Numbered from the stretch's first letter, positions 38,140 through 51,793 are shown. The stretch is DNA of 64,000 nt from Tetrahymena thermophila SB210 (GCF_000189635.1 NW_002476357.1:36847-100846), one strand, 5' to 3'. The notes: generated by a model from the letters alone, not told the origin. Numbers and translations: made by a program.

Positions 38140-39951
38140 TCAATCTTTGAATTCATTAACAATTTCAGCATCTTTTAAGCATATTTAGATATCAGAAGTA
38201 TCAAAAGCTAAATAAAATCTTAAATCTTTATATTATTCAAGTTTAGATTTATACTGATCTTCCAATCCTAGTTTATACTGATAATTAGGATAATCAGTTA
38301 CTTCTAATAATTTTTCTTTTAAACACACTCGTATTTCTAGCACACCATCTTTTTTTGCCTAAAATTCACTTACTCCTTTTAATAAATTATTTATTCCATA
38401 ATTAGTACTTATTTTTAAATATTCACTTTAGTTCTAAAGTTCACAACTCAAGTAATCTTCCCACCCACCTGAGTCTTTAGAGATAGAATTTCTCATTAGA
38501 CCAACAATAAATACGTCTGTTTCATTAATTTTTTCAAGTTATATCCTAAAAACATATTTTAAATCCTTTTGTAAATCTAAACTTGAAATACAACAAGCCC
38601 AACTATTACTATTTATTTTTGTAATTATATATTTATTATTTATATTTTTAGTTACTACGAAGGCATTTTACTTATTTTAAAATTTAGTTCCAAAAAAATT
38701 TAGATTTAAATAAAATAATCCCTATTAAGCGACCATCATTAATTCATTTATCCTATTATCTTGCAAATTTTTAAGCAAATCAAATTTATTTTTATCTTAA
38801 ATACATCTTTAGAAATTTATCTATTTTAAGAATGGATATATCTCAAATGTCCACTTTTCAAATTTTTAAATAAATTCTTTATTTAAGAAATTCAATTTAG
38901 AATTCATTATCTCATTAATTTACTTTAATTCCAACATATTCTTTGTTGAGTTTTCATATTATTAATCAGATGTTAATTATATCGAATGTTTAACATACTC
39001 TTCAACCAAATTTAGTTTTTCTTCACTAATTTTTGAAAATTCTATTGGTTCTTTATTTTCTTTGTAAATATTATTAAATTTCAATTATTAAAGAATAGGA
39101 TTTAGTTTTTATAAACTCAAATTCAATTCATTTATAAATTAATCAGAACAAAAGTTTGATTTATTTGAAATCAACTTCATAATCAAGTCAGCTGTTATTT
39201 TATTACTATTTTGGGAGTTAATGTTAGATTATTAAGCGTCTTAATTACTTTGATTTAGATTAATTTAAGATATTTCTTAATTAAAGAAGGAAATTTAATC
39301 AACGAGAGTGAATAATTACTATTTAATTACAGTTGGATACTCTAAATTGAAGCTTTTTTACAATTAATTAGATTAAGTAAGTAGAATTTGCAATAATTAA
39401 GTATTTTTATCTTTTTAAGATTCTATTTGTTAGATGAATTACCTACAAAGAGTTGAATGCTCTTCGATATTACTTCCCTATTCATTCATAAGAAGTTGCT
39501 TAAATTAAAGGATATTTGAAATTTCTTAATATTTTTTGATAATTTGATGATTATCTATTGGGTACTTATGAGTTTCGTTGACCATTTTTTTTTAAATAAT
39601 GTCTATTTTTGCTAAAAGCTATTCTTTGAACTCATTAAAGAAATCAATAATTTATTTTTCGTAATTCAACTCAGATTCTTTAGAAGTGAGATCTATTAGG
39701 TCTTAAATAATCTTGTAATTGTTGACTGGAGGCCATTTTGGGATGATGTTGGTTTCTGCTTCTTAGAGAATCTAATCAATCATGAGAAAATTAATTGATT
39801 TAAATTCAAGATCATGGTTGAAACATGAAGAACAGTAGAAAAGCTGTTTGTTTTAACTTTGTTAGTTTAGAATATCATTCACTTAAACGAATTAAAGATG
39901 TTTTTTATGATGTTTGTGGCAACTTAGGGTCTAAAAGCTTGTTTTGTCCAT
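38140..39951 (-). CDS. TRIM-like paralogue B
   Basis: 603 aa, single exon, next in the tandem array (ATG-to-ATG distance to A 2791 bp). C11-H-K-H14 and the CSSC at 40-43 are kept (N-terminus MDKTSFQTLSCHKHHKKH). Coiled-coil middle and WACC-type C-terminal domain as in copy A. Start and stop align exactly with the others and the length is a multiple of three. I spot-checked rather than fully read the frame. Substitutions against copy A are scattered and keep the frame open, so the gene is probably functional. Confidence 0.75.
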
Positions 39952-40675
39952 TTTATAACCAAGATGAAACTAAAATATTTGGAGAGAAAGAAATAACTAT
40001 TGCTTTTACTAATTTTAGTAAGTATTTATTAATTAATTAATAATTATATGTAAAATAAATAAATTAATTTTAAGATAAATTAAAAATCTTTGTAATTATC
40101 TTAACAACAAATTCACTACGCAATTATTTATCTCATTAATATTTTATTAAAAATTAAAACATTTTTAGATTTTATTTAGCTTTTAAATAATATCATAATA
40201 ATTTACTATTAAAATTTATTTTGTTAGATCTATTTTTTAACATTTAATTTATATGTATTCTTTTTGTAATTTTTTTATAGGCCTTTTTACTGAAATTAAA
40301 TAAAATTAATTTAATTTAAATTTTTTTGATGACTTAAATTTTTTATATTTAAATAAATATTTTGCTATTTTATTTATTTTAAATCAGAAAGAAGATACAG
40401 GTATTAATTAATCCTTTCGGCTACAGATAATTAAAATTTTAAGCAGTTTAAATGAAATTTTAAAAATTCAAATTTACTTTTTTAATAAAATTTATATGAG
40501 TTATTTATTTATTATCAAAACTAACTAGTACTATAATATTTATGATAGATTTTTTATGCAAATAAATTTTACTGATGAATAAATAGTCTTTTGATAAATA
40601 TGTATAGAAATGAATATACATTAATTAATTATTTATCATAAGCATCATTTAATATGTTTCATATTTTATTAATCT

Positions 40676-40743
40676 ATGGCAGAAGCTGAAAAATATAGTG
40701 TTAAAATAAAGATCACAGTGAAAATTTGCAAAGCAATTTTGAA
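40676..40743 (+). pseudogene. Relic first exon, copy 3 (frameshifted)
   Basis: ATGGCAGAAGCTGAAAAAT and the following bases match the copy at 37853. One base is missing, so the frame is lost within the exon. It lies 3' of TRIM-like C. Confidence 0.5.
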
Positions 40744-40942
40744 GTAAAAAATCATTTTTATTATTAATGCAATACTAATTAAATATAAAAAAATAAGAAC
40801 ATTTCTGTCAAACATCATAAAATAAAAAGTTAAATAAACCATTTGTGTATCATGTTAAATAATCAATTAAAAAAAAAATTAAATAAATTTTTAATAGTCA
40901 TTTAGTTTTTATTTTTTAGAAATTTTATTGATCTCAAATTAA

Positions 40943-42754
40943 TCAATCTTTGAATTCATTAACAATTTCAGCATCTTTTAAGCATATTTAGATATCAGAA
41001 GTATCAAAAGCTAAATAAAATCTTAAATCTTTATATTATTCAAGTTTAGGTTTATACTGATCTTCCAATCCTAGTTTATACTGATAATTAGGATAATCAG
41101 TTACTTCTAATAATTTTTCTTTTAAGTACACTCGTATTTCTAGCACACCATCTTTTTTTGCCTAAAATTCACTTACTCCTTTTAGTAAATTATTTATTCC
41201 ATGATTAGTACCTATTTTTAAATATTCACTTTAGTTCATAAGTTCACAACTCAATTAATCATCCCATCCACCTTAAATTTTAGAGATAGAATTTCTCATT
41301 AGACCTACTACAAATTCGTCTCCTTCATTAATTTTTTCAATTTATATCCTAAAAACATATTTTAAATCCTTTTGTAAATCTAAACTTGAAATACAACAAG
41401 CCCAATCATTACTATTTATTTTTGTAATGATATATTTATTATTTATATTTTTAGTTACTACAAAGGCATTTTATTCATTTTAAAATTCAGCTCCAACAAA
41501 ATTTAGATTTAAATAAAATAATCCCTTTTAAGCGACCATCATTAATTCATTTATCCTATTATCTCCCAAATTTTTAAGCAAATCAAATTTATTTTAATCT
41601 TAAATACAGTTTTAGAAATTTATCTATTTTAAGAATGGATGCATCTCAACTGACCACTTTTCAAATTTCTAAATAAACTCTTAGTTTAAGAAGTTCATTT
41701 TAGAATTCATTATCTCATTAATTTACTTTAATTCCGACATATTCTTTGTAGAGTTTTCATATTATTAATCAGATGATAATTATATTGAATGCTTAACATA
41801 CACTTCCACTAAATTTAGTTTTTCTTCACTAATTTTTTAAAATTCAATAGGCTCTTTATTTTATTAGAAAATATTATTAAATTTCAATTATTAAAGAATA
41901 GGATTTAGCTTTTATAAACTCAAATTCAATTCATTTATAAATAAATCAGAACAAAAGTTTGATTTATTTGAAATCAACTTCATAATCAAGTCAGCTGTTA
42001 TTTTATTACTATTTTAAGTGTTAAATCTAGATTGTTAAGCACCTTAATTACTTTAGTTTAGATTGATATAAGATAAATCTTAATTAAAGAAGGAAATTGA
42101 ATCAATTAGAGTGAATAATTGCTATTTAATTATAGTTGGATACTCTAAATTGAAGCTTTTTTACAATTAGTTAGATTAAGTAAGTAGACTTTGCAATAAT
42201 TAAGTATTTTTATCTTTTTAAGATTCTATTTGTTAGATGAATTACCTACAAAGAGTTGAATGCTCTTCGAGATTACTTCCCTATTCATTCATAAGAAGTT
42301 GCTTGAATTAAAGGATATTTGAAATTTCTTAATATTTTTTGATGATTTGATGATTATCTATTGGGTACTTATGAGTTTCGTTGATCATTTTTTTTTAAAT
42401 AATATCTACTTTTGCTAAAAGTTATTCTTTGAACTCATTAAAGAAATCAATAATTTATTTTTCGTAATTCAACTCAGATTCTTTAGAAGTGAGATCGATG
42501 AGGTCTTAAATAATCTTGTAATTGTTGACTGGAGGCCATTTTGGGATGATGTTGGTTTCTGCTTCTTAGAGAATCTAATCAATCATGAGAAAATTAATTG
42601 ATTTAAATTCAAGATCATGGTTGAAACATGAAGAACAGTAGAAAAGCTGTTTGTTTTAACTTTTTTGGTTTAGAATATCGTTCACTTAAACGAATTAAAG
42701 ATGTTTTTATTGATGTTTGTGGCATTTTAGGGTCTAAAAGCTTGTTTTGTCCAT
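40943..42754 (-). CDS. TRIM-like paralogue C
   Basis: 603 aa, single exon, ATG at 42754, TGA at 40943-40945. The N-terminal finger keeps C11, H14, C40 and C43. Spot-checked segments in the middle and C-terminus are open and colinear with copies A and B. The 5' flank resembles that of copy B (attaattaattaataatta before the ATG) rather than that of A and D, so B and C share a more recent unit. Confidence 0.75.
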
Positions 42755-43758
42755 TTTATAACGAAGATGAAACTAAAATATTTGGAGAGAAAGAAATAAC
42801 TATTGCTTTTACTAATTTTAGTTAGTATTTATTAATTAATTAATAATTATATGTAAAAAAATCCAAAAAATTTAGGAATGAATAATCCAATAAATAAATA
42901 TTAAAATAAATTAAAAATCTTTCTAATTATCTTAACAACTAATTCACTATATTTATCTCATTTATATTTTATTAAAAATTAAAATATTTTTAGATTCTAT
43001 TAAAAAGCTTTTAAATAATATCATAATTAACAATCAAATAATTTACTATTAAAATTTAATTTGTTTGATCTATTTTTTAATATTTAATTTATATGCATTC
43101 CTTTTGTAATTTTTTAATAGGCTTTTTACTGAAATTAAATAAAATTAATTTATAGCTAAATGCCATTCAAAAAGTTAGTGAATTGAGATCACTATTTATT
43201 TGAATGGCTGATATATTTGAATATTATTTATATAAAAATAAATAATTTTGAATTTAATTAATAATATTTATTATTTTAAGTTATATCAATTTTTAAGATT
43301 TTTCTATTAAATTTTTAATTATATAAAAAAATTGTTAAAAATATTAAAATAATATAAATAAGATCAATTTAATGAATTTTTCAAATAATAAAATGAATTA
43401 ATTGAAAAATAAATATTTGAATAGAAAATAAATAGTGCGTGTTAAAAAAATAGTAAAATAAAGATTTTTTAATATTAAAATATGAATATTATTTATTTGT
43501 TTTGAAAAAATAATTTTATTATAGTTAAAAATATGGATTTATAAAATTTTAGATATTTGAATTTACTTTGTTAATAAAATTTATAAGAGTTATAAATTAT
43601 CGTATTTAAACCATTCAAATATCATAAAATTAAAAAAAAGCAGTCGTTTTTCCATGTTAAATAATCATTAAATAAAATAGCTTAAATCAATTTAAATGAT
43701 TATTTCATTTATATCCTTTACTATAATTTCACAATAAGATTTATTTATCTCAAATTAA
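42755..43758. other. Spacer between TRIM-like C and D
   Basis: No gene seen. Contains a 10-bp perfect inverted repeat, gccattcaaa (43162-43171) and tttgaatggc (43199-43208). The MAEAEKY relic exon present in the other spacers is not recognisable here. Confidence 0.5.
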
Positions 43759-45570
43759 TCAATCTTTGAATTCATCAACAATTTCAGCATCTTTTAAGCA
43801 TATTTAAATATCAGAAGATAAAAAACCTAAATAAAATCTTAAATCTTCATATTATTCAAGTTTAGATTTATGCTTTTCTTCCAATCCTAGCTTATACAGA
43901 TAATTAGGATAATCAGTCACTTCTAATAATTTATCTTTTAAGCACACTCGTATTTCTAACACACCATCTTTTTTTACCTTAAATTCACCTATTCCTTTAA
44001 TATAATTATTTATTCCATAATTTTTGTTTATTTTTAAATATAAACTTTAGCTCTAAAGTTCACAACTCAACTCATCTATCCACCCACCTGAATCTTTAGA
44101 GATAGAATTTCTCATCAGGCCTACAAGAAATTCGTTTCCTTGATTAATTTTTTGAATTTGTATCCTAAAAATATATTTTAGATCCTTTTGTAAATCTAAA
44201 CTTGAAATACAACAAGTCCAATTTTCACTATTTAATTTTGTAATGATTTATTCAATATTTCTTTTTTTACTAACTATTAAGTCATTTTATCCATTTTAAT
44301 GTTCAGTCCCAAACAAATTTAGATATAAATAGAAAAATTCCTTCTAATCAGTCATCATTAACTAATTTATACTATTATCTCCCAAATTTTTAAGCAAATC
44401 AAATTTATTTTAATCTTAAATACAGTTTTAGAAATTTATCTATTTTAAGAATGGATGCATCTCAACTGACCACTTTTCAAATTTCTAAATAAACTCTTAG
44501 TTTAAGAAGTTCATTTTAGAATTCATTATCTCATTAATTTACTTTAATTCCAACATATTCTTTGTTGAGTTTTCATATTATTAATCAGATCTTAACTATA
44601 TCGAATGTTTAACATACTCTTCAATCAAATTTAGTTTTTCTTCGCTAATTTTTGAAAATTCTATTGGTTCTTTATTTTATTAGAAAATATTATTAAATTT
44701 CAATTATTAAAGAAGAGGATTTAGCTTTTATAAACTCAAATTCAATTCATTTATAAATTAATCAGAACAAAAGTTTGATTTATTTGAAATCAACTTCATA
44801 ATCAAGTCAGCTGTTATTTTATTACTATTTTGAGAGTTAATGTTAGATTGCTAAATGTCTTAATTACTTTGATTTAGACTAATTTAAGATATATCTTAAT
44901 TAAAGAAGGAAATTGAATCAATTAGAGTGAATAATTGCTATTTAATTATAGTTGGATACTCTAAATTGAAGCTTTTTTACAACTAGTTAGATTAAGTAAG
45001 TAGACTTTGCAATAATTTAGTATTTTTATCTTTTTAAGATTCTATTTGTTAGATGAATTACCTACAAAGAGTTGAATGCTCTTCGAGATTTCTTCCCTAT
45101 TCATTCATAAGAAGTTGCTTGAATTAAAGGATATTTGAAATTTCTTAATATTTTTTGATGATTTGATGATTATCTATTGGGTACTTATGAGTTTCGTTGA
45201 TCATTTTTTTTTAAATAATATCTACTTTTGCTAAAAGTTATTCTTTGAACTCATTAAAGAAATCAATAATTTATTTTTCGTAATTCAACTCAGATTCTTT
45301 AGAAGTGAGATCGATGAGGTCTTAAATAATCTTGTAATTGTTGACTGGAGGCCATTTTGGGATGATGTTGGTTTCTGCTTCTTAGAGAATCTAATCAATC
45401 ATGAGAAAATTAATTGATTTAAATTCAAGATCATGGTTGAAACATGAAGAACAGTAGAAAAGCTGTTTGTTTTAACTTTGTTGGTTTAGAATATCATTCA
45501 CTTAAACGAATTAAAGATGCTTTTTTTGATGTTTGTTGCATTTTAGGGTCTAAAAGCTTGTTTTGTCCAT
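43759..45570 (-). CDS. TRIM-like paralogue D
   Basis: 603 aa, single exon. The finger reads C11-N-K-H14 instead of C-H-K-H, showing that residue 12 is free while C11 and H14 are fixed. The segment around residue 425 is the most diverged of the copies checked but stays open (GTEHQNGQNDLIVSKK). One base is missing immediately 5' of the ATG compared with the other copies, which supports the ATG as the true start. The 5' flank (gtaagtatttataaatttata) matches that of copy A. Confidence 0.75.
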
Positions 45571-45782
45571 TTATAATCAAGATGAAACTAAAATATTTGG
45601 AAAGAAAGAAATAGCTATTATTTTTACTAATTTTTGTAAGTATTTATAAATTTATAATAAAATGTAAAAAAATCAAATAATCAAATATAATTGAGTAATT
45701 AAAATAACAAATAAAAGTACTAATTAAAATCTGTTTATCTCTATTACAGACAAATATTTTCTTAAAATATAATTTTTGCTGT

Positions 45783-45830
45783 ATTTGATGTATCACTAAC
45801 CATGATATCATTATTAGTGACATTTCAAAT
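45783..45830. promoter_or_regulatory. Dyad element upstream of TRIM-like D
   Basis: atttgatgtatcactaa ... ttagtgacatttcaaat around catgatatcat, about 215-260 bases upstream of the ATG. Arms are 17 bases with a few mismatches. Confidence 0.45.
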
Positions 45831-46078
45831 GATTATTAAATTATTTGCTAAATTTTTTTTGTATGAAGCTTAATAACTTCTTTTTCGTTTTTAAAGTACT
45901 AAAATAAATAAAAATATAAAAAGCTTAAAATATTATATTCAAATTTTATAACCATTGTTAAAAAATATTAAAATTAATATATATAATCAGTATATAAAAT
46001 AAATTAAATAAATTTACAATAATCATTTAATTTTTATTCCTTAATAATTTCTCTACAAATTTTATCTATCTCAAATAA

Positions 46079-47890
46079 TCAATCTTTAAATTTATCAACA
46101 ATTTCAGCATCTTTTAAACATATTTAGATATCAGAAAATTTAAAACCTAAATAAAATCTTAAATCTTCATATTATTCAAGTTTAGATTTATGTCTATCTT
46201 CCAATCCTAGTTTATACTGATAATCAGGATAATCAGTCACTTCTAATATTTTTTCTTTTAAGCACACACGTATTTCTAATACACCATCTTTTTTTGCTTA
46301 AAATTAGCTTACTCCTTTTAGTATATTATTTATTCCGTAACTATAGCTTATTTTTAAATATTCACTTTAATTCTTTAGTTAACAACTCAAGTAATCTTCC
46401 CACCCACCATTATTTTTAGAGATAGAATTTCTCATTATACCTACAACAAATTCTCTTCCTTCATTAATGTTTTCAAGTTATATCCTAAAAACATATTTTA
46501 GATCCTTTTGTAAATCTTGACTTGAAATACAACAAGTCCAATCATCGCTATTTATTTTACTAATGATGTATTCATAATTTCTATTTTTACTAAGTACAAA
46601 TGCTTTTTATCCATTATGATATTCAGTCCCAACTAAATTTAGATTTAAATAAAAAAGTCCCTTCTAATTTGTCATTATTAATTCATTTATCCTATTATCT
46701 CCCAAATTTTTAAGCAAATCAAATTTATTTTTATCTTAAAAACAGTTTTACAAATTTATTTATTTTAAGAAAGGTTGCATCTCAACTGCCCAGTTTTCAA
46801 ATTTCTAAATAAATTCTTAGTTTAAGAAATTCATTTTAGAATTCATTATCTCATTAATTTACTTTAATTCCAACATATTTTTTGTTGAGTTTTCATATTA
46901 TTAATCAGATGTTAATTATATTGAATGCTTAACATATTCTTCCACTAAATTTAGTTTTTCTTCACTAATTTTTGTAAATTCTATAGGCTCTTTATTTTCT
47001 TAGAAAATACTATTAAATTTCAATTATTAAAGAAGAGGATTTAGCTTTTATAAACTCAAATTCAATTCATTTAAAAATTAATCTGAACAGAAGTTTGATT
47101 TATTAGAAATCAACTTCATAATCAAGTCAGCTGTTATTTTATTACTATTTTAAGTGCTAATTCTAGATTGCTAAGCGCTTTAATTTCTTTAGTTTAGACT
47201 GGCTTAAGATATATCTTAATTAAAGAAGGAAATTGAATCAATCAGAGTGAATAATTGCTATTTAATTATAATTGGATACTCTGAATCGAAGCTTTTTTAC
47301 AATTAGTTAGATTAAGTAAGTAGACTTTACAATAATTCAGTATTTTTGTCTTTTTAAGATTCTATTTGTTAGATGAATTACCTACAAAGAGTTGAATGCT
47401 CTTAAAGATTATTTCCCTATTCGTTCATAAGAAGTTGCTTAAATTAAAGGATATTTGAAACTTCTTAATATTTTTTGATGATTTGATGATTATCTATTGG
47501 ATATTTATGAGTTTCGTTGATCATTTTTTTTTAGATAATATCTATTTTTGCTAAAAGCTATTCTTTTAATTCATTAAAGAAATCAATAATTTATTTTTCA
47601 TAATTCAATTCAGATTCTTTAGAAGTGAGATCGATGAGGTCTTAAATAAGCTAGTAATTGTTGACCGGAGGCCATTTTGGGATAATGCTAGTTTCTGCTT
47701 CTTATAGAATCTAATCAATCATCAGAAAATTAATTGACTTAAATTCAAGATCATGGTTGAAGCATGAAGAACAGTAGAAAAGCTGTTTGTTTTAACTTTG
47801 TTGGTTTAGAACATCGTTCACTTAAATGAATTAAAGATGCTTTTTTTGATGCTTGTGGCATTGCAGAGTCTAAAATCTAGTTTTGTCCAT
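46079..47890 (-). CDS. TRIM-like paralogue E
   Basis: 603 aa, single exon. N-terminus MDKTRFQTLQCHKHQKKH keeps C11, H14, C40 and C43. The spacer to copy D is only 508 bp, against about 980-1000 for the A-B, B-C and C-D spacers, so part of the unit was deleted there. Spot checks in the coiled-coil region and C-terminal domain are in frame. More diverged from A-D than they are from each other. Confidence 0.75.
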
Positions 47891-48104
47891 TTTATATTCA
47901 AAAGAAACTAAAATATTTGGAGAGTAAGAAATAGCTATTGTTTTTACTAATTTTAGTAAGTATTTATTAATTTATAATTAAATGTTAAAAATCCAAAAAA
48001 TTTGAGAATAAATAATAAAATAAATAAAAATTAATACAAAATAAAATCTGACTATCTATCTCTGCCACTAAATCAATTATCAAATATCTTCCTCTAATAC
48101 CTGT

Positions 48105-48152
48105 ATTTGAAACACTGCTAATTATTATATCATAATTAGTAATATTTCAAAT
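48105..48152. promoter_or_regulatory. Dyad element upstream of TRIM-like E
   Basis: atttgaaacactgctaatt and attagtaatatttcaaat flank an attatatcat core, about 215-260 bases before the ATG, in the same position as in copies A, D and F. Confidence 0.4.
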
Positions 48153-48206
48153 AATTATTAAATTATTGATTATAGCTTAATTATTTTTTATATATAGTTT
48201 TTCTTT

Positions 48207-48263
48207 CATTTGAAATATCACAAATCAACGTTAATGATATTATGATTTGTGATATTTCAAATG
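48207..48263. repeat. Perfect 21-bp inverted repeat
   Basis: catttgaaatatcacaaatc plus a (48207-48227) is the exact reverse complement of 48243-48263, with a 15-base loop. It is the cleanest form of the dyad seen before the TRIM-like genes and lies about 50 bases beyond the copy E dyad. Confidence 0.75.
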
Positions 48264-48334
48264 ACTATTAAATTATTTATGAACATTTTTTAGTTCTACA
48301 TCTTAATTTTTTGATTATATTTGATTTTAAAATA

Positions 48335-48485
48335 CTTACAATTAAAGTAAAAAAATTAGTTATTTTTGAAATTATAATAAATTAAATTATTAATTATAAT
48401 TCTATTATAAAATATAAAAATCTAATTCATAATAAGTCACATCCAAACGACGGAATTTTTGAATGGCATCTTGCTATAAAATAAT
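48335..48485. repeat. Dispersed repeat, inverted relative to 60800-60960
   Basis: ccaaacgacggaattttt followed by a TTGAATGGCATCTTGCTATAA-like stretch (48448-48485) and the adjacent tatttttgaaattataataa segment match the reverse complement of 60800-60960 with few mismatches. It is part of an extra segment that makes the E-F spacer 1620 bp. No transposase is seen. Confidence 0.6.
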
Positions 48486-49510
48486 ATTTATTATGTAGTA
48501 AATTTAGATTAATATAATTAAAATTAACCTTATAAATTTTAATCTTATTTATATTAATTAATTTAAATATTTTAAACAAGTATTTTAAAATCCGAGGATT
48601 ATGTTTTTTAATAATCATAATAAAACAAACAAATTTATACCTTTTAATAATTCTGCAATTTTTTATGTTTGTATTGATATTAATCAATTACATCTTTTAT
48701 TACTATTTTCTAATTTTTATTTGTTGCTTTTGATTTTTAGTTTAATTTTTAATGAACAAAATTTATTATCAACGCCAACTATTTTATTAGATAAATTTTT
48801 GCGACAGACAGACAGATATTTGTTGTAAATAAAATTTATTGATGAAGAATTAATCTTTTGATGATAATAGAATATCTCTTAATAGCACATTAGGTGCAAA
48901 AATGTTAATAATATATTAGTAGGCAAGTTTTTTAATTTATATACAAATAGATAAATGTACTTTAATGAGTTATTTATCATAAGCAGTAATTAATATGCTA
49001 TTATATTCTATCAATCTATGGCAGAAAGAAGCTCAAAAATATAATGTTAATTAAATCAAAATCAATGTGAAAATATATCTAGTAAATTTAAAAGAAAAAA
49101 ATAATTTTTATTATTTATTTATTGTGATTCTAATTAAATAAAATAAAATAAATGGTGTATTTGTGTCATTTATCATAATATAAAAAATAAATAACAAAAA
49201 ATATTTGTATATTAATATTAAATAATCAATATATAATATAATTTTAATAAATTTATAATAACCATTTAATTTTTTTTATTAATAATTTCTGGTTACAAAT
49301 CTATGTATAAACAAATAAAAAAAATAGTTCTTATAAGCATTACTTTATGATCCTATCAATATATTTTAAATATTTAAATTTATATAAAAATTTGGTTAAA
49401 TTGCGCACATGTGCTCAGTCTAACAAAAATTAATTTGCACATTTTTCCACAGTTCATAGTCAAAATAATATTTCTCTAATTTCTCAAATATTTTATTTAT
49501 CTTAAATAAA
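48486..49510. other. Rest of the TRIM-like E-F spacer
   Basis: AT-rich, no supported gene; short open frames here lack any recognisable motif. A badly decayed copy of the MAEAEKY relic exon lies near 49018-49085. gacagacagacag at about 48804 is a short simple repeat. Confidence 0.5.
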
Positions 49511-51322
49511 TCAATCTTTGAATTTATTAACTATTTCCGCATCTTTTAAGCTTATTTAGATATCAGAAGACAAAAAACTTAAATAAAATCTTAAATCTTT
49601 ATATTATTCAAGTTTAGGTTTATGTTTATCTTCTAATCCTAGTTTATACTAATAATTAGGATAATCAGTCATTTCTAATAATTTATCTTTTAAGCATACT
49701 CGTATTTCTATTACACAATCTTTTTTTACCTAAAATTCATTTACTCCTTTTAGTAAATTTATTATTCCGTAATTATCGCTTATTTTTAAATATTCACTTT
49801 AGTTTTTTAGTTAACAACTCAAATAATCATCCCATCCACCTTTATTTTAAGAGATAGAATTTCTCATCAGACCTACAACAAATTCATTTCCTTCATTAAT
49901 TTTTTCTAGTTATATCCTAAAAACATATTTTAGATCTTTTTATAAATCTAAACTTGAAATACAACAAGTCCAATTTTCACTATTTATTTTTGTAATGATG
50001 TACTCACTATTTTTATTTTTACTAACTGCAAATATTCTTTATCCATCAGAATATTCAGTCCCAACCAAATTTAGATTTAAATAAAAAAATCCTTTTTAAG
50101 CGGCGATTATTAACTCATTAAAATTATTATCTCCCAAATTTTTAAATAAGTCAAATTTATTTTTATCTTTAATAAAATTTTAGAAATTCATTTACTTTAA
50201 GAATGGATACATCTCAACTGTCCACTTTTCAAATTTCTAAATAGATTCTTAGTTTAAGAAGTTCATTTTAGAATTCATAATTTCATTAATTTACTTTAAT
50301 TCCATCTTATTCTTTATTGAGTTTTCATATTATTAATCAGATGTTAATTATATTGAATGTTTAACATACTCTCCCACTAAATTTAGTTTTTCTTCGCTAA
50401 TTTTTGAAAATTCTATAGGTTCTTTATTTTCTTTGAAAATATTATTAAGTTTCAAATATTAAAGAAGAGGATTTAGCTTTTACAAACTCAAATTCAATTC
50501 ATTTATAAATTAATCAGAGCAAAAGTTTGATTTATTTGAAATCAATTTCATAATTAAGTCAGCTGTTATTTTATTACTATTTTAAGTGCTAATTCTAGAT
50601 TGCTAAGAGCCTTAATTGCTTTGGTTTAGATTAACTTAAGAAAAATCTTAATTAAAGAAGGAAATTGAATCAACAAGAGTGAATAATTGCTATTTAATTG
50701 CAATTGGATACTCTAAATCGAAGCTTTTTTATAATTAGTTAGATTAAGTAAGTAGACTTTGCAATAATTCAGTATTTTTGTCTTTTTAAGATTCTATTTT
50801 TTAGATGAATTACCTACAAAGAGTTGAATGCTCTTAGAGATTATTTCCTTATTCATTCATAAGAAGTTGCTTAAATTAAAGGATATTTGAAATTTCTTAA
50901 TACTTTTTGATGATTTAATTATTATCTATTGGATACTTATGAGTTTCGTTGATCATTTTTTTTTAGATAATATCTATTTTTGCTAAAAGCTATTCTTTCA
51001 ACTCATTAAAGAAATCAATAATTTATTTTTCGTAATTCAACTCAGATTCTTTAGAAGTGAAATCGATGAGGTCTTAAATAAGCTAGTAATTGTTGACTGG
51101 TGGCCATTTTGGGATAATGTTAGTTTCTGCTTCTTAGAGAATCTAATCAATCATAAGAAAATTAATTGATTTAAATTCAAGATCATGGTTGAAGCATGAA
51201 GAGCAGTAGAAAAGCTCTTTGCTTTAACTTTGTTGGTTTAGAACATCATTCACTTAAATGAATTAAAGATGTTTTTTTTGATGTTTGCGACAATTTAGGG
51301 CCTAAAAGCTAGTTTTGTCCAT
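49511..51322 (-). CDS. TRIM-like paralogue F
   Basis: 603 aa, single exon, the 5'-most gene of the array in its own direction. The finger reads C11-R-K-H14 with CSSC at 40-43. Middle and C-terminal domains are colinear with copy A; spot-checked segments are open. One of the more diverged copies together with E, so it may be nearer the ancestral end of the array. Confidence 0.75.
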
Positions 51323-51793
51323 TTTATAGCCAAGATGAAACTAAAATATTTGAATAAAAAGATATAGCTATTGCTTTTACTAATTTTTGTAAGTATTTAT
51401 AAATTTATAATTATTTGTAAAAAAATCCAAAAAAATTGATAATGAATAATTAAATAAATATATGTTAACAAAAATTAAAATCTCTCTATTTATCTTTACA
51501 ACTACCTCGCTTGTCAAACAAATATTTACCTCATATATAATTGCTCTTGCAATTGAAAAATCACAAACCATTATATCATAATTTTTAAATGATTATAATA
51601 TTATTTATTAAATTATTTTATACAATAGCTTTCTTTATATTAGTATTTAAAAGATTACTAAAATTAATTTAAAAACAAAAAGCTCATATTTTATTTTGCT
51701 ATTGAAAAAAATTAAATTTTTTTTACCTAAATAATATCTTATTAAATAAGATAATTATAATAAAATTTATTATTAAATATCCCTTAAAAAAAA
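51323..51793. other. Divergent intergenic region, TRIM-like F and LRR-5
   Basis: Head-to-head spacer of 471 bases between the minus-strand TRIM-like F and the plus-strand LRR-5. Apart from the dyad-like element no feature is seen. The conserved 5' block of the other LRR genes is not recognisable here. Confidence 0.5.
51551..51593. promoter_or_regulatory. Dyad-like element upstream of TRIM-like F
   Basis: aattgaaaaatcacaaac and a partly decayed right arm surround attatatcat, 230-270 bases before the ATG, aligned with the elements of copies A, D and E. Confidence 0.3.

Noticed and set aside
48427-48828. Two overlapping frames of 75-86 codons on opposite strands
   Set aside because: Both lie in the repeat-rich insertion of the E-F spacer, have low-complexity Ile/Asn/Lys composition and no conserved feature.
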